Of a stretch of 64,000 nt of DNA, positions 50,158 to 58,863 are shown piece after piece; the stretch's first letter is position 1; each line of letters starts with the position of its first letter. The notes under the pieces were generated by a model that was not told where the DNA came from, made no database searches, and worked only from the letters and a program-made list of their open reading frames with translations. The translations under genes were made by a program, and so were the position numbers. Origin of the DNA: Millisia brevis NBRC 105863 (GTDB taxonomy: Bacteria; Actinomycetota; Actinomycetes; Mycobacteriales; Mycobacteriaceae); assembly GCF_001552615.1 (NCBI RefSeq), contig NZ_BCRN01000011.1, positions 62,001 to 126,000 of the forward strand, in the 5' to 3' direction.

Positions 50158-51879
50158 ATGACCACACATACGCTCGGCACCGCCGGCGTCGAGACCACCG
50201 CATCATCCGTCGCCGACGGCCGGGACTCGGCGGCGACCGAGGTCTCGTCGGTGGTCACCATCTCCGATCTGACCATCGACTTCGGCGGCACCCCGGCGGT
50301 GGACGGGGTCGCCCTGTCGGTCGCCCGCGGTGAGGTGGTCGCCCTGGTCGGCGAATCGGGTTCGGGCAAGACCCTCACCGCGCGTGCGATTCTCGGGTTG
50401 CTTCCGGAGACGGCCCACGCGACGGGATCGGTGCTCCTCACCGGGACCCAGACGATCGGAGCCGCCGAGAAGGACCTGCGGGCGCTGCGCGGCACGGCGG
50501 CGTCGATGATCTTTCAGGAGCCGCAGACGGCGCTCAATCCGGTGCGGACCATCGGCTGGCAGCTCGCCCAGGCCCTGCGCGCACACCGACAGATCGGCCG
50601 AGCGGCGGCCCGCGCCCGCGCCCTCGAACTGCTCGAGGCGGTCGACATCCCGCACCCGTCGCGGCGGATCGACTGGTATCCGCACCAGCTGTCGGGCGGG
50701 CAGAAACAGCGGGTAGTGATCGCCCTGGCGCTGGCCGGCGAGCCCGACCTGTTGATCGCCGACGAGCCGACCACGGCACTCGATGTGACCGTCCAGGCCG
50801 AGATCCTCGCGCTCCTGCGCGATCTGCGGGATCGGACCGGCGCGTCGATCCTGTTGATCACCCACAACCTCGGGGTTGTCGCCGATCTCGCCGATCGGGT
50901 GGTGGTCATGCGCCGCGGCCGGGTCGTCGAACACCAGGACGTCGCGCGGCTGTTCGCCGCTCCGACCGATCCCTATACCCGCGTGCTGCTCGATGCGATC
51001 CCCAGTATCGAGGACATCCCAACCCGCGACGAGGCAGCCGCCGCCGATCCCGCGGGTGCCCCGATCGTCGAGTTGCGGGCGGTCGCCGTCGACTACCCGG
51101 CCCGCCTCGGCGCCCCCGCGCACCGAGCGCTCGAGGACATCACCCTCCACCTCGATGCCGGCGAGGTCCTCGGTGTGGTCGGCGAATCCGGTTCCGGCAA
51201 GAGCACACTCGGCCGCGCGGTCCTGGGATTGCTGCCGGCGGCCGCCGGGCGGATCGACGTCTTCGGCATCGACCCCGCCCGATCGAAGCGGGCGCAACGG
51301 CGCGACTTCCACCGCCGGGTCGGACTGATCCACCAGGATCCGGCCGCCTCGCTCGATCCGCGCCGCACCATCGGGCAGAGCATCGCCGAACCGTTGGTCG
51401 TACACCGCCTCGCCGCAGGCGCCGACCTCGGCCGCCGGGTCGCCGATCTGCTCGCTGCGGTCGAACTGCCGCGCACCTGGATTCATCGCCGACCGCACGA
51501 ACTGTCCGGCGGACAACGTCAACGCGTCGCCTTCGCCCGGGCGCTCGCAGCAGCCCCGGATCTGATCGTCGCCGACGAACCGACCAGCGCCCTGGACGTT
51601 TCGGTCCAGGAGGCGATCCTCGACCTGTTCGCGCGGCTGCGGGCCGAACGAGGCTTCTCCGCGGTCTTCATCAGCCACGACCTGGCGGTGGTCGGGCGGG
51701 TCTGCGATCGGGTCGCCGTGCTGCGGGCCGGCCGGATCGTCGAGATCGGCACCCCCGCGGAGGTATTCGCACATCCGCGGCAGGAGTACACCCGTCGGCT
51801 GGTCGCCGCCGTTCCGGTCCCGGACCCGGCTCGCCAGCGGGAGCGGCGCGAGGCACAACTCCCGCTGACCACCGGATAG
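50158..51879 (+). CDS. ABC transporter ATPase with two fused nucleotide-binding domains (DppD-DppF type)
   Basis: This 573-residue protein carries both ATPase halves of a dipeptide-type importer. NBD1 (about 30-270) has GESGSGKTL, LSGGQKQRV and LIADEPTTALDVTVQ. NBD2 (about 300-560) has GESGSGKST, LSGGQRQRV and IVADEPTSALDVSVQ. The ATG at 50158 follows AAGAAAGGCCAGG, 25 bp after the permease. With the SBP and two permeases it completes the importer. Confidence 0.93.
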   Translation: MTTHTLGTAGVETTASSVADGRDSAATEVSSVVTISDLTIDFGGTPAVDGVALSVARGEVVALVGESGSGKTLTARAILGLLPETAHATGSVLLTGTQTIGAAEKDLRALRGTAASMIFQEPQTALNPVRTIGWQLAQALRAHRQIGRAAARARALELLEAVDIPHPSRRIDWYPHQLSGGQKQRVVIALALAGEPDLLIADEPTTALDVTVQAEILALLRDLRDRTGASILLITHNLGVVADLADRVVVMRRGRVVEHQDVARLFAAPTDPYTRVLLDAIPSIEDIPTRDEAAAADPAGAPIVELRAVAVDYPARLGAPAHRALEDITLHLDAGEVLGVVGESGSGKSTLGRAVLGLLPAAAGRIDVFGIDPARSKRAQRRDFHRRVGLIHQDPAASLDPRRTIGQSIAEPLVVHRLAAGADLGRRVADLLAAVELPRTWIHRRPHELSGGQRQRVAFARALAAAPDLIVADEPTSALDVSVQEAILDLFARLRAERGFSAVFISHDLAVVGRVCDRVAVLRAGRIVEIGTPAEVFAHPRQEYTRRLVAAVPVPDPARQRERREAQLPLTTG

Positions 51880-51890
51880 CGAGCAGCGGA

Positions 51891-52841
51891 TCAGCCCGCT
51901 GCGGCATCCTGCAGAGCCGCGGCGGCCGCCCACGTCCTGGCGCGGTTGTCGGGACCGTCGACCGCGGTGCCGGTCAGCACCAGTTCGGTCGCCCCGGCCT
52001 GCCGGTATCGCTCCAGTTCCCGCGCGAGGTGCTCTTCGTCGCCGACGATCGCCAACTGCTCCGGACCCTCGAGCCCCTCTCGAGCCAGCACCGCCCGGTA
52101 GGACGGAATCCGGGTATAGAAGGTGCCCGCCTCCGCGATCCGGGCGGTGACCGCGGTCGGCTCGTCGGTGACCACCGCGGCGACCGCCACGACGATCCGC
52201 GGCGGGCGACGACCCGCTCGCGCGGCCGCCTCGGAGATGGTCGGCACGATGAACTCCCGCAGCGTGCGCGGTCCCGCGAGGAAGGGCAGCGTCCCATCGG
52301 CGAGGGCACCGGTGACCCGCAGGGCCTGCGGGCCCAGGGCCGCGACAAGGATATCCGGCCGGGCGGCCCCGGCGACCCGCGTGGAACGCGGGGTCACCGC
52401 GGTGACCGTCTCGCCGTGGAAATCGGCCGTACCGTCGGTGAAGAGCTGGTCGAGGACGGTCAGGTACTCCCGCAGATGCCGAATGGGGCGGGTGGCATCG
52501 GTCCCGAACGTCGGTTGGAGCAGCACCTTGGCGCCCAGGCCCAGACCGAGGGTGAACCGGCCGTGTGCGGCCGCCTGGGCGGTATTGGCCTGGTTGGCCA
52601 CCACCAGCGGGTGCCGGGGATAGATGGGTACCACCGAGGTGCCGATCGCGATATCGGGAACCGCGTGTCCGACCACCGCGGCCACGGACAACGCGTCGGT
52701 ATCGAATCTCTGGGAGAACCACACGGACCTCAGCCCACTTCGATGGGCATCCGCCGCCAGGGAAACCAGGTCGTCCACCGTATTGCCGGAAGCGGTGTCG
52801 GGATCCCCCGCCGGCAGTGCCACGCCGATGTTGTAGGTCAT
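51891..52841 (-). CDS. F420-type LLM-class oxidoreductase
   Basis: This 316-residue luciferase-like barrel protein starts MTYNIGVALPAGDP and has GTSVVPIYPRHPLVVANQANT, GRFTLGLGLGAK and ILVAALGPQALRVTGALADGT, matching the F420-dependent LLM subfamily of mycobacteria (MSMEG_4879 type). Cofactor and substrate are assumed from the family. It is convergent with the ABC importer, with 11 bp between stops. LLM monooxygenases are sometimes sulfonate oxidases, but this sequence looks like the F420 branch. Confidence 0.8.
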   Translation of the reverse strand: MTYNIGVALPAGDPDTASGNTVDDLVSLAADAHRSGLRSVWFSQRFDTDALSVAAVVGHAVPDIAIGTSVVPIYPRHPLVVANQANTAQAAAHGRFTLGLGLGAKVLLQPTFGTDATRPIRHLREYLTVLDQLFTDGTADFHGETVTAVTPRSTRVAGAARPDILVAALGPQALRVTGALADGTLPFLAGPRTLREFIVPTISEAAARAGRRPPRIVVAVAAVVTDEPTAVTARIAEAGTFYTRIPSYRAVLAREGLEGPEQLAIVGDEEHLARELERYRQAGATELVLTGTAVDGPDNRARTWAAAAALQDAAAG

Positions 52842-52958
52842 GTCCGGTCAACCTCGATGGACCGGACGGATCGTCCCGTGGAATCAATCTGATCCGAACG
52901 GTGGGTCGCCGCCGCTTCCGCGATTCGACCCGACGTCGGAGCTTCCTACAATCGAGCG

Positions 52959-54401
52959 ATGGCCCGCACCTCGAGCGATACCGCATCCCGGCGATGGCTG
53001 ATCCTCGGAACCTGTTGTATGAGCCTGCTGATCGTGTCGATGGACGCCACGATCGTCAATGTCGCGCTGCCGTCGATACGCGCCGAACTCAACGGCTCGG
53101 TGTCCAACCTGCAGTGGGTGATCGACGCCTATACGTTGGTGCTCGCCGGGCTGCTGATGATCTCCGGCGCAACCGCGGACCGCTACGGCCGGCGGCGCGT
53201 CTTCCGGATCGGTCTGACGATCTTCGCGGTGGGCTCGCTGTTGTGCAGCCTCGCACCGTCGGTCGGCTTCCTGATCGCCGCCCGCGCCTTCCAGGCGGTC
53301 GGCGGCTCGATGCTCAACCCGGTGGCGTTGTCGATCATCACGCAGGTCTTCACCGACCCGCGCGAGCGGGCCCGGGCGGTCGGGGTCTGGGGTGCGGTCG
53401 TCGGTATCTCGATGGCGCTGGGGCCGATCGTCGGCGGATTGCTGATCGACTCGATCGGCTGGCGGGCGGTGTTCTGGATCAACCTGCCGGTCTGCGCGGT
53501 GGCCCTGGTCCTCACGGCGCTGGTCGTCCCGGAGTCGCGCTCGACGACCCTGCGCACCCTCGACATCCCGGGCCAGATCCTCGCGATCGTCGCCCTGGTC
53601 TCGGCGGTCTTCGCGTTGATCGAAGGGCCGGGACTGGGCTGGACGTCGCCGACGACCCTGCTGGCGGCGACGTTGGCGGTCGTCGGCGCCGTCGGATTCG
53701 TGCTGCGCGAACGCCGGGCGACCGACCCGTTCATCGACCTGCGGTTCTTCCGCAGCGTGCCGTTCTCGTCGGCCACGCTGATCGCGGTTTGCGCCTTCGC
53801 CTGCTTCGGCTCGTTCCTCTTCCTGATGTCGCTGTACCTGCAGGATGTGCGCGGATTGACCGCGATCGAGACCGGCACGATGCTGATCCCGATCGCCGTC
53901 GCGACGCTGATCTGCTCCCCGTTGTCGGGACGGGCGGTCGGCCGGTGGGGCGCTCGCCCGTCGTTGATCGTCGCCGGGTTCGGGCTCTTCGTCGCGTCGA
54001 TCATGTTGGTCACCGTCGACGCCGGCACCTCGGTGGCCTTCCTGTTGGCGACCTTCACGGTGTTCGGCATCGGGTTCGGCGTGGTCAACGCCCCGATCAC
54101 CACCACCGCGGTCAGCGGGATGCCCCGCACCCGCGCCGGCGCCGCGTCGGCGGTCGCCTCCACGAGTCGACAGGTCGGCGTCAGCATCGGTGTGGCCCTG
54201 GCGGGCAGCATCACCGGGATCGCCACCGCGACCGCCGTCGGCCCGCAGTTCGCGGTGTCGATGCATCCGATGTGGCTGCTCACCGCGGCTCTCGCCCTCG
54301 CGATCCTCGCGCTGGGCATCCTGTCGACCACCGCCCATGCCCGCGGCACCGCCGAGCGGGTCGCGCGGACGCTGATCGACCCCGAAACCGCGCCGGCCTG
54401 A
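52959..54401 (+). CDS. MFS drug exporter, DHA2 (EmrB/QacA) family
   Basis: This proton-driven efflux permease of 480 residues fits the 14-helix DHA2 group: motif D1 in MSLLIVSMDATIVNVALPSI, motif A ATADRYGRRRVFRIGL, motif C ALGPIVGGLLIDSIGWRAVFWIN, read here as GPIVGGLL and WRAVFWINLP. It is a single gene with its own promoter in the 117 bp downstream of the divergent LLM gene. The substrate is unknown and no regulator is adjacent. Confidence 0.88.
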   Translation: MARTSSDTASRRWLILGTCCMSLLIVSMDATIVNVALPSIRAELNGSVSNLQWVIDAYTLVLAGLLMISGATADRYGRRRVFRIGLTIFAVGSLLCSLAPSVGFLIAARAFQAVGGSMLNPVALSIITQVFTDPRERARAVGVWGAVVGISMALGPIVGGLLIDSIGWRAVFWINLPVCAVALVLTALVVPESRSTTLRTLDIPGQILAIVALVSAVFALIEGPGLGWTSPTTLLAATLAVVGAVGFVLRERRATDPFIDLRFFRSVPFSSATLIAVCAFACFGSFLFLMSLYLQDVRGLTAIETGTMLIPIAVATLICSPLSGRAVGRWGARPSLIVAGFGLFVASIMLVTVDAGTSVAFLLATFTVFGIGFGVVNAPITTTAVSGMPRTRAGAASAVASTSRQVGVSIGVALAGSITGIATATAVGPQFAVSMHPMWLLTAALALAILALGILSTTAHARGTAERVARTLIDPETAPA

Positions 54402-54603
54402 CCACAACCCGCGCGCCCGACGATTCCGAGTCGACGTCGAATGGGGTCGCACTCCACGTTGCGGCTCTTCCGATATGCGCCGTTCGCCCGGTTCGACCGA
54501 TCGGTTCGGAGGGTTTCGGACGTACCATGCGATCGGACAGGACCATGATCAGGTTCGGCCGCGCCGGGGGCGCGTGCCGTACCGCCAGACGGAGGTGCGA
54601 GAG

Positions 54604-54651
54604 ATGTCCATGATCCACCGCGGCGTCCGTTGCCGCAGGGTTTCTGCGTGA
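54604..54651 (+). CDS. 15-codon upstream ORF coupled to the site-2 protease gene
   Basis: A perfect GGAGG (54591-54595) lies 8 nt before ATG 54604, which opens a frame for MSMIHRGVRCRRVSA. Its TGA (54649-54651) overlaps the GTG start of the protease gene (54648) by 4 nt. The peptide has five Arg, one Cys and one His. It could be a leader peptide that couples or attenuates translation. The gene is inferred from Shine-Dalgarno and overlap only. Confidence 0.55.
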   Translation: MSMIHRGVRCRRVSA

Positions 54652-55427
54652 GCACCGTCAACGAGGCGGTCCGCGCCGTACGGCCCGGCCCGGTCTTCAT
54701 CGGACTGGTGGCGGTGACGGCATTCGGCGGTTGGCTGCTGACCATCACCGAACCCGGCCGTAACGTCGAGTCGGTCATCGGGGCGATCCTGCTGCTGGTC
54801 GGCGGCTGGGTGATCTCGCTGTGCCTGCACGAGTTCGCCCACGCGATCACCGCCTACGCGTTCGGCGATCACGGCGTCGAGGTCCGCGGCTACCTGACCC
54901 TCGATCCCCGCAAGTACGCGCATCCGGGGATGTCCGTCGTCTTCCCCCTGGTCATCGTGCTGATGGGGGGAATCGGCCTGCCCGGTGGCGCGGTCTACGT
55001 CAACAAGGGGCGGATGACCCGCCGGCAGCGATCGCTGGTCTCGGCGGCCGGGCCGCTGACCAATATCCTCCTGGCGATCATCCTGCTGGTCGTCATTCGC
55101 GACCTGGCGGGAACGACGTTCGAGAGCAACTTCTGGTGGACGCTGTCGGCGCTCGCGAACCTGCAGATCATCGCCACGGTGCTGAACCTGCTGCCGATCC
55201 CCGGGCTGGACGGCTTCGGCATCATCGAGCCGTGGCTCTCGCCGGCGACCCAGATCGCCGCGGAGCGGATGGCGCCGTTCGGCTTCCTGCTGCTGCTCGC
55301 CGCGCTGTTCTTCGTCCCGCCCGTGCGCGACGGCTTCTACGTCGTCACCGACTCGCTCTTCGGCCTGTCCGGGATCAATCCGGTGATGTCCGCCTACGGG
55401 TGGTGGCTGGTGCTGTTCTGGCGCTGA
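54648..55427 (+). CDS. Site-2 protease family membrane protein (peptidase M50)
   Basis: This 259-residue integral membrane metalloprotease has the zinc motif HEFAH at 61-65 within ISLCLHEFAHAITAYAFGD and the third-ligand region LNLLPIPGLDGFGI. About five or six membrane segments are visible; there is no PDZ or CBS domain, so it is a compact S2P (compare M. tuberculosis Rv0359, also about 259 residues). The GTG at 54648 is coupled to the upstream 15-codon ORF. A TTG 18 nt earlier is possible but lacks a ribosome site. It is convergent with rpsN. Confidence 0.87.
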   Translation: MSTVNEAVRAVRPGPVFIGLVAVTAFGGWLLTITEPGRNVESVIGAILLLVGGWVISLCLHEFAHAITAYAFGDHGVEVRGYLTLDPRKYAHPGMSVVFPLVIVLMGGIGLPGGAVYVNKGRMTRRQRSLVSAAGPLTNILLAIILLVVIRDLAGTTFESNFWWTLSALANLQIIATVLNLLPIPGLDGFGIIEPWLSPATQIAAERMAPFGFLLLLAALFFVPPVRDGFYVVTDSLFGLSGINPVMSAYGWWLVLFWR

Positions 55428-55452
55428 CCGGAATCACCCGACCGGACCGACA

Positions 55453-55488
55453 AAGCGGCCCGAACCCCCTCGGAGGTTCGGGCCGCTT
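55453..55488. terminator. Bidirectional terminator between the M50 gene and rpsN
   Basis: Perfect 14-bp arms AAGCGGCCCGAACC / GGTTCGGGCCGCTT surround an 8-nt loop. It ends transcription of the protease gene on the plus strand and of rplN-rplX-rplE-rpsN on the minus strand. This confirms that the rplN block does not read into rpsH. Confidence 0.85.
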
Positions 55489-55526
55489 CGTGATGTTCGG
55501 AGCTGTCCTGCTTCAGAGCCGGTAGC

Positions 55527-55712
55527 TCACCAGGAACTCTTGTGCACGCCGGGCAGCTCGCCCTTGTGCGCCATCTCGCGCAGGCACACGCGGCACAGGC
55601 CGAACTTGCGGTAGACCGCGTGCGGACGGCCGCACTTCTGGCAACGGGTGTAGGCCCGCACCGAGAACTTCGGCTTCTTGTTGGCCTTGTTGATCAGAGC
55701 TTTCTTCGCCAC
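55527..55712 (-). CDS. rpsN: 30S ribosomal protein S14, zinc-binding type
   Basis: The 61-residue C+ form (RpsZ) has Cys24, Cys27, Cys40 and Cys43 binding zinc, with the typical end [15 protein letters not shown]. It starts with GTG, one base after the rplE stop, and is the last gene of the rplN block. The zinc-free paralogue is usually elsewhere under zinc control. Confidence 0.97.
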   Translation of the reverse strand: MAKKALINKANKKPKFSVRAYTRCQKCGRPHAVYRKFGLCRVCLREMAHKGELPGVHKSSW

Positions 55713-55713
55713 G

Positions 55714-56280
55714 TCAGTTCTCCTTGAACGGGAAGCCGAGGTGGCGCAGCAGCGCGCGGCCTTCCTCGTTGTTGGTAGCAGTGGTCACCACGGTGATGTC
55801 CATGCCCCGAGGACGGTCGATCGAATCGACGTCGATCTCGTGGAACATCGACTGCTCGGACAACCCGAAGGTGTAGTTGCCGTTGCCGTCGAACTGCTTC
55901 GGCGACAGGCCGCGGAAGTCGCGGATACGGGGCAGCGCGATCGACAGCAGCCGATCGAGGAACTCCCACATCCGGTCGCCGCGCAGGGTGACCCGGGCGC
56001 CGATCGGCATGCCCTCACGCAGCTTGAACTGCGCGATCGACTTGCGGGCGCGACGGATCTCCGGCTTCTGGCCGGTGATGAGGGTCAGGTCCTCGACGGC
56101 GCCGTTGATCAGCTTGGCGTCACGGGCGGCGTCGCCGACACCCATGTTGACCACGACCTTGACCACGCCGGGGATCTGCATGACGTTGTCGTAGCTGAAC
56201 TCGGAGTTGAGCGCGTCGCGAATCTCCTCGCGGTAGCGCGTCTTGAGCCGAGGAATGCTGGTGGTTTCGGTGGTGGTCAT
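55714..56280 (-). CDS. rplE: 50S ribosomal protein L5
   Basis: This 5S rRNA-binding protein has 188 residues. Diagnostic parts are [26 protein letters not shown]-like [24 protein letters not shown], and [25 protein letters not shown]. The ATG shares one base with the rplX stop (TGATG). Confidence 0.97.
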   Translation of the reverse strand: MTTTETTSIPRLKTRYREEIRDALNSEFSYDNVMQIPGVVKVVVNMGVGDAARDAKLINGAVEDLTLITGQKPEIRRARKSIAQFKLREGMPIGARVTLRGDRMWEFLDRLLSIALPRIRDFRGLSPKQFDGNGNYTFGLSEQSMFHEIDVDSIDRPRGMDITVVTTATNNEEGRALLRHLGFPFKEN

Positions 56281-56594
56281 CAGATGTCCTTCCCGTTGCG
56301 ACGGGAGATACGCACGCGCTTGCCGTCCTCATCGGTGCGGTAGCCGACGCGGGTCGGGTTCCCGTCCGAGTCGACAACCATCACGTTCGATACGTGGATG
56401 GGGGCTTCCTGCGTGACGATGCCACCCTGCTCGGCACCCCGCTGGTTCGCGGACTGCGCGGTGTGCTTCTTGATGCGGTTGACGCCCTCGACGAGCACGC
56501 GGTCGTCCTTCGGGTAGGCCTGGATGACCTTGCCCTTGGCGCCCTTGTCCTTGCCCGCGACGACCAGAACGGTGTCGCCCTTGTGGACCTTCAT
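56280..56594 (-). CDS. rplX: 50S ribosomal protein L24
   Basis: This assembly-initiating protein of 104 residues opens with the KOW motif [21 protein letters not shown] and continues [13 protein letters not shown] and [19 protein letters not shown]. It lies directly after rplN. Confidence 0.97.
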   Translation of the reverse strand: MKVHKGDTVLVVAGKDKGAKGKVIQAYPKDDRVLVEGVNRIKKHTAQSANQRGAEQGGIVTQEAPIHVSNVMVVDSDGNPTRVGYRTDEDGKRVRISRRNGKDI

Positions 56595-56595
56595 C

Positions 56596-56964
56596 TCACA
56601 ACACCTCCGGGGCGAGCGAAACGATCTTCATGAAGCGCTTGTCGCGCAGTTCACGGCCGACCGGTCCGAAGATGCGGGTGCCGCGCGGATCGTTGTCCGC
56701 CTTGATCAGCACCGCGGCGTTCTCGTCGAACTTGATGTAGGAACCGTCCGGACGACGACGCTCCTTGGTGGTACGCACGACGACGGCCTTGACGACCTCG
56801 CCCTTCTTGATGTTTCCGCCCGGGATGGCGTCCTTCACGGTGGCGACGATGACGTCACCGATCCCGGCATAACGGCGCGACGAGCCGCCGAGCACACGGA
56901 TGCACAGAATTTCCTTGGCACCGGTGTTGTCGGCAACGCGCAGCCGCGATTCCTGCTGAATCAC
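56596..56964 (-). CDS. rplN: 50S ribosomal protein L14
   Basis: This universal large-subunit protein of 122 residues starts (M)[20 protein letters not shown] from a GTG at 56964 with AAGGAG 9 nt upstream. An in-frame ATG at 57000 would add 12 residues not found in L14, so it is rejected. The end is [19 protein letters not shown]. It is the first gene of the upstream half of the spc operon, 249 bp after the next minus-strand gene. Confidence 0.97.
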   Translation of the reverse strand: MIQQESRLRVADNTGAKEILCIRVLGGSSRRYAGIGDVIVATVKDAIPGGNIKKGEVVKAVVVRTTKERRRPDGSYIKFDENAAVLIKADNDPRGTRIFGPVGRELRDKRFMKIVSLAPEVL

Positions 56965-57101
56965 TGCTCGTGTCTCCTTGACCTGGATGTACGTGCGCAT
57001 CGAATTTCCGACCCGATGCGCGCGGTCCGTCCCGGGCGGTCATGCGATCCGGACCTCGGACAAGCCGACGTCCGGGCATGCGGGTGCCCGGCAACTGGTC
57101 C

Positions 57102-57131
57102 AGTGTAGAGGAACGGGCGCGGGCAGCCCAA
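57102..57131 (-). promoter_or_regulatory. Candidate promoter of rplN-rplX-rplE-rpsN
   Basis: On the minus strand, TTGGGC (57131-57126) and TACACT (57107-57102) are spaced by 18 bp. A start about 7 bp downstream would give a leader of roughly 130 nt before rplN, enough for ribosomal-protein feedback control. Confidence 0.45.
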
Positions 57132-57179
57132 ATCGCGACCGGCGGACCCGCCCCCGACCGACGTGGCCCCCGAACGACG

Positions 57180-57208
57180 ATGGCCCCGACCGGTTGGGTC
57201 GGGGCCAT
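57180..57208 (-). terminator. Terminator of the PuuP-like permease gene
   Basis: Perfect 12-bp arms ATGGCCCCGACC / GGTCGGGGCCAT flank a 5-nt loop directly after the permease stop. Confidence 0.8.
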
Positions 57209-57212
57209 GTCG

Positions 57213-58607
57213 TCAGAATTCGGGGCCGGGCGGCGGCGCGGTGGTGACTTCCTCCGCGTCGAGTTGGATGGTCAGCGGCTCGCGCAGGAGCTTGGTCAAC
57301 CAGGCGAGGATCCCCAGTCCGAGGCAGAGCCAGATGAAGCCGTAGAGCATCGACTCGCTGGACAGATTGATCCACAGGATCAGGGTGCAGGCCAGGCCGA
57401 TCAGCGGCAGAACGATATTGCGGAAGATCTCCCACGGCGTATGGATCAGTCGCTGCTTGACCGCGAAGTGCATGATCACCGTGACGTTGACGAAGCTGAA
57501 CGCCATCAGGGCGCCGAAGTTGATCAGCGAGGCGACGAAGTCGAGGTTCAGCGGAATCGCGAGCAGGGACACCAACCCGACGAAGATCACGGTGTAGATC
57601 GGGGTATGCGTCCGGGGGCTGATGTACGACAGGCGCCGCGAGATCTGCCCGGTGCCGTTGCGGCCCATCACGAACAGCATGCGGGACACCGAGGCGTGCG
57701 AGGCGAGGCCCGACGCCAGGGTCGCGGCGAAGGCCGCCGCGGTCAGGAAGGCCTTGAACAGCGATCCGCCGACCAGGTACGCGATCTCCGGCAGCGCACT
57801 GTTCTCGAGCGCGTCCTCCGAGAAGCCGTCGAGCGTCGGGAACAGCGACTGGGTGAACCAACCGGTGACGAAGAAGATGGCGCCACCGATCATCAGGGTG
57901 ACGATGATCGCCCGCGGGACGATGGCGGGATCCTTGGCTTCCTCGGTGTACATCGTGATCGCGTCGAAGCCGATGAACGAGAAACAGACGATCGTCGCGC
58001 CGGTGATCACCAAACCGAGCTGGACGTTCTCGTGCCACAGCGGCTGGGTCGAGAAGATCGTTCCGTTGCCGTCACCCGCCGCGAGGGCGCGCCAGGCCAG
58101 CACGATGAAGACCGCCATCAGCACGATGGAGAAGGCGACGAGCAGTCCGTTGACCCGTGAGGTGTTGCTCATGCTGAACAGCACCAGGCCGGTGACCGCG
58201 GCGACGACGAGCACGACCCAGATCCACGCGGGGGCCTCCGGGAAGAAGGCCTCGAGGTACGAGCGCAGGATCAGCGCGTTCACCAACGGCAGCAGCAGAT
58301 AGTCCAGCAGGGACGACCAGCCGACGACGAAGCCGACGTTCGGGTGGATCGTCGCGGACGTATAGGTATAGGCGGAACCGGCCGAGGGGAAGACCCGCAC
58401 CATCCGGCCGTAGCTGAGCGCGGTGAAGAACATCGCGACCATCGCCATCAGGTAGGCGGCCGGCACGACGCCGTTGGTCTCCTGGGACACGATGCCGAAC
58501 GTGTCGAAGATGACGGTCGGCGTCATGTACCCCAGGCCGAGGCCCACGATCGCCCACAAACCGAGAGTTCGTGACAGATGCGATTTTGTCGAGGCTTCAG
58601 TGACCAT
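57213..58607 (-). CDS. APC-family amino acid/polyamine permease, PuuP-like (putrescine importer)
   Basis: This 464-residue permease resembles E. coli PuuP along its whole length: ALSYGRMVRVFPSAGSAYTY, VGFVVGWSSLLDYLLLPLVN, LVITGATIVCFSFIGFDAIT, EEAKDPAIVPRAIIVTLMIGG, LASGLASHASVSRMLFVMGR and ASLINFGALMAFSFVNVTVI. About 12 membrane segments. The ATG at 58607 (MVTEASTKSHL) is chosen because the upstream open frame is not protein-like. Putrescine or another amine is the likely substrate. No amine-catabolic genes are adjacent. Confidence 0.83.
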   Translation of the reverse strand: MVTEASTKSHLSRTLGLWAIVGLGLGYMTPTVIFDTFGIVSQETNGVVPAAYLMAMVAMFFTALSYGRMVRVFPSAGSAYTYTSATIHPNVGFVVGWSSLLDYLLLPLVNALILRSYLEAFFPEAPAWIWVVLVVAAVTGLVLFSMSNTSRVNGLLVAFSIVLMAVFIVLAWRALAAGDGNGTIFSTQPLWHENVQLGLVITGATIVCFSFIGFDAITMYTEEAKDPAIVPRAIIVTLMIGGAIFFVTGWFTQSLFPTLDGFSEDALENSALPEIAYLVGGSLFKAFLTAAAFAATLASGLASHASVSRMLFVMGRNGTGQISRRLSYISPRTHTPIYTVIFVGLVSLLAIPLNLDFVASLINFGALMAFSFVNVTVIMHFAVKQRLIHTPWEIFRNIVLPLIGLACTLILWINLSSESMLYGFIWLCLGLGILAWLTKLLREPLTIQLDAEEVTTAPPPGPEF

Positions 58608-58863
58608 CCCCGGTGTCCTTCCGGTCGAATAGCAACCATTCCCACCGCACGGCACGGACGCACAACACCAGTGGCGACGTCTCCGAGATGGATCGAGACG
58701 GGATGCTATTCGGGATGAACAGTTGATGAGCGTCCGATTTCGGACAGATGGATTGTGATCCGCATCACATTACTTGCGTTTTGTCGGAATAGTCCGATTG
58801 CTCCCGAATCGGGAAGCGGACGCTCGGGGAAAGCACGAAATGGCCACGCCGATAGCGTTATTC

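Noticed and set aside
51891-52841. LLM gene as SsuD-type sulfonate monooxygenase of the neighbouring sulfur locus
   Set aside because: The sequence fits the F420-dependent mycobacterial subfamily better, the gene is convergent with the importer, and no NADPH:FMN reductase gene is present.
56965-57000. Longer rplN starting at ATG 57000
   Set aside because: The extra 12 residues are absent from L14, and GTG 56964 has a good AAGGAG at 9 nt.
35463-57131. The split ribosomal operon as a genomic island with integrase or transposase
   Set aside because: No integrase, transposase, tRNA or direct repeats are visible at either border, and codon use of the cargo looks like its surroundings; an old rearrangement is simpler.
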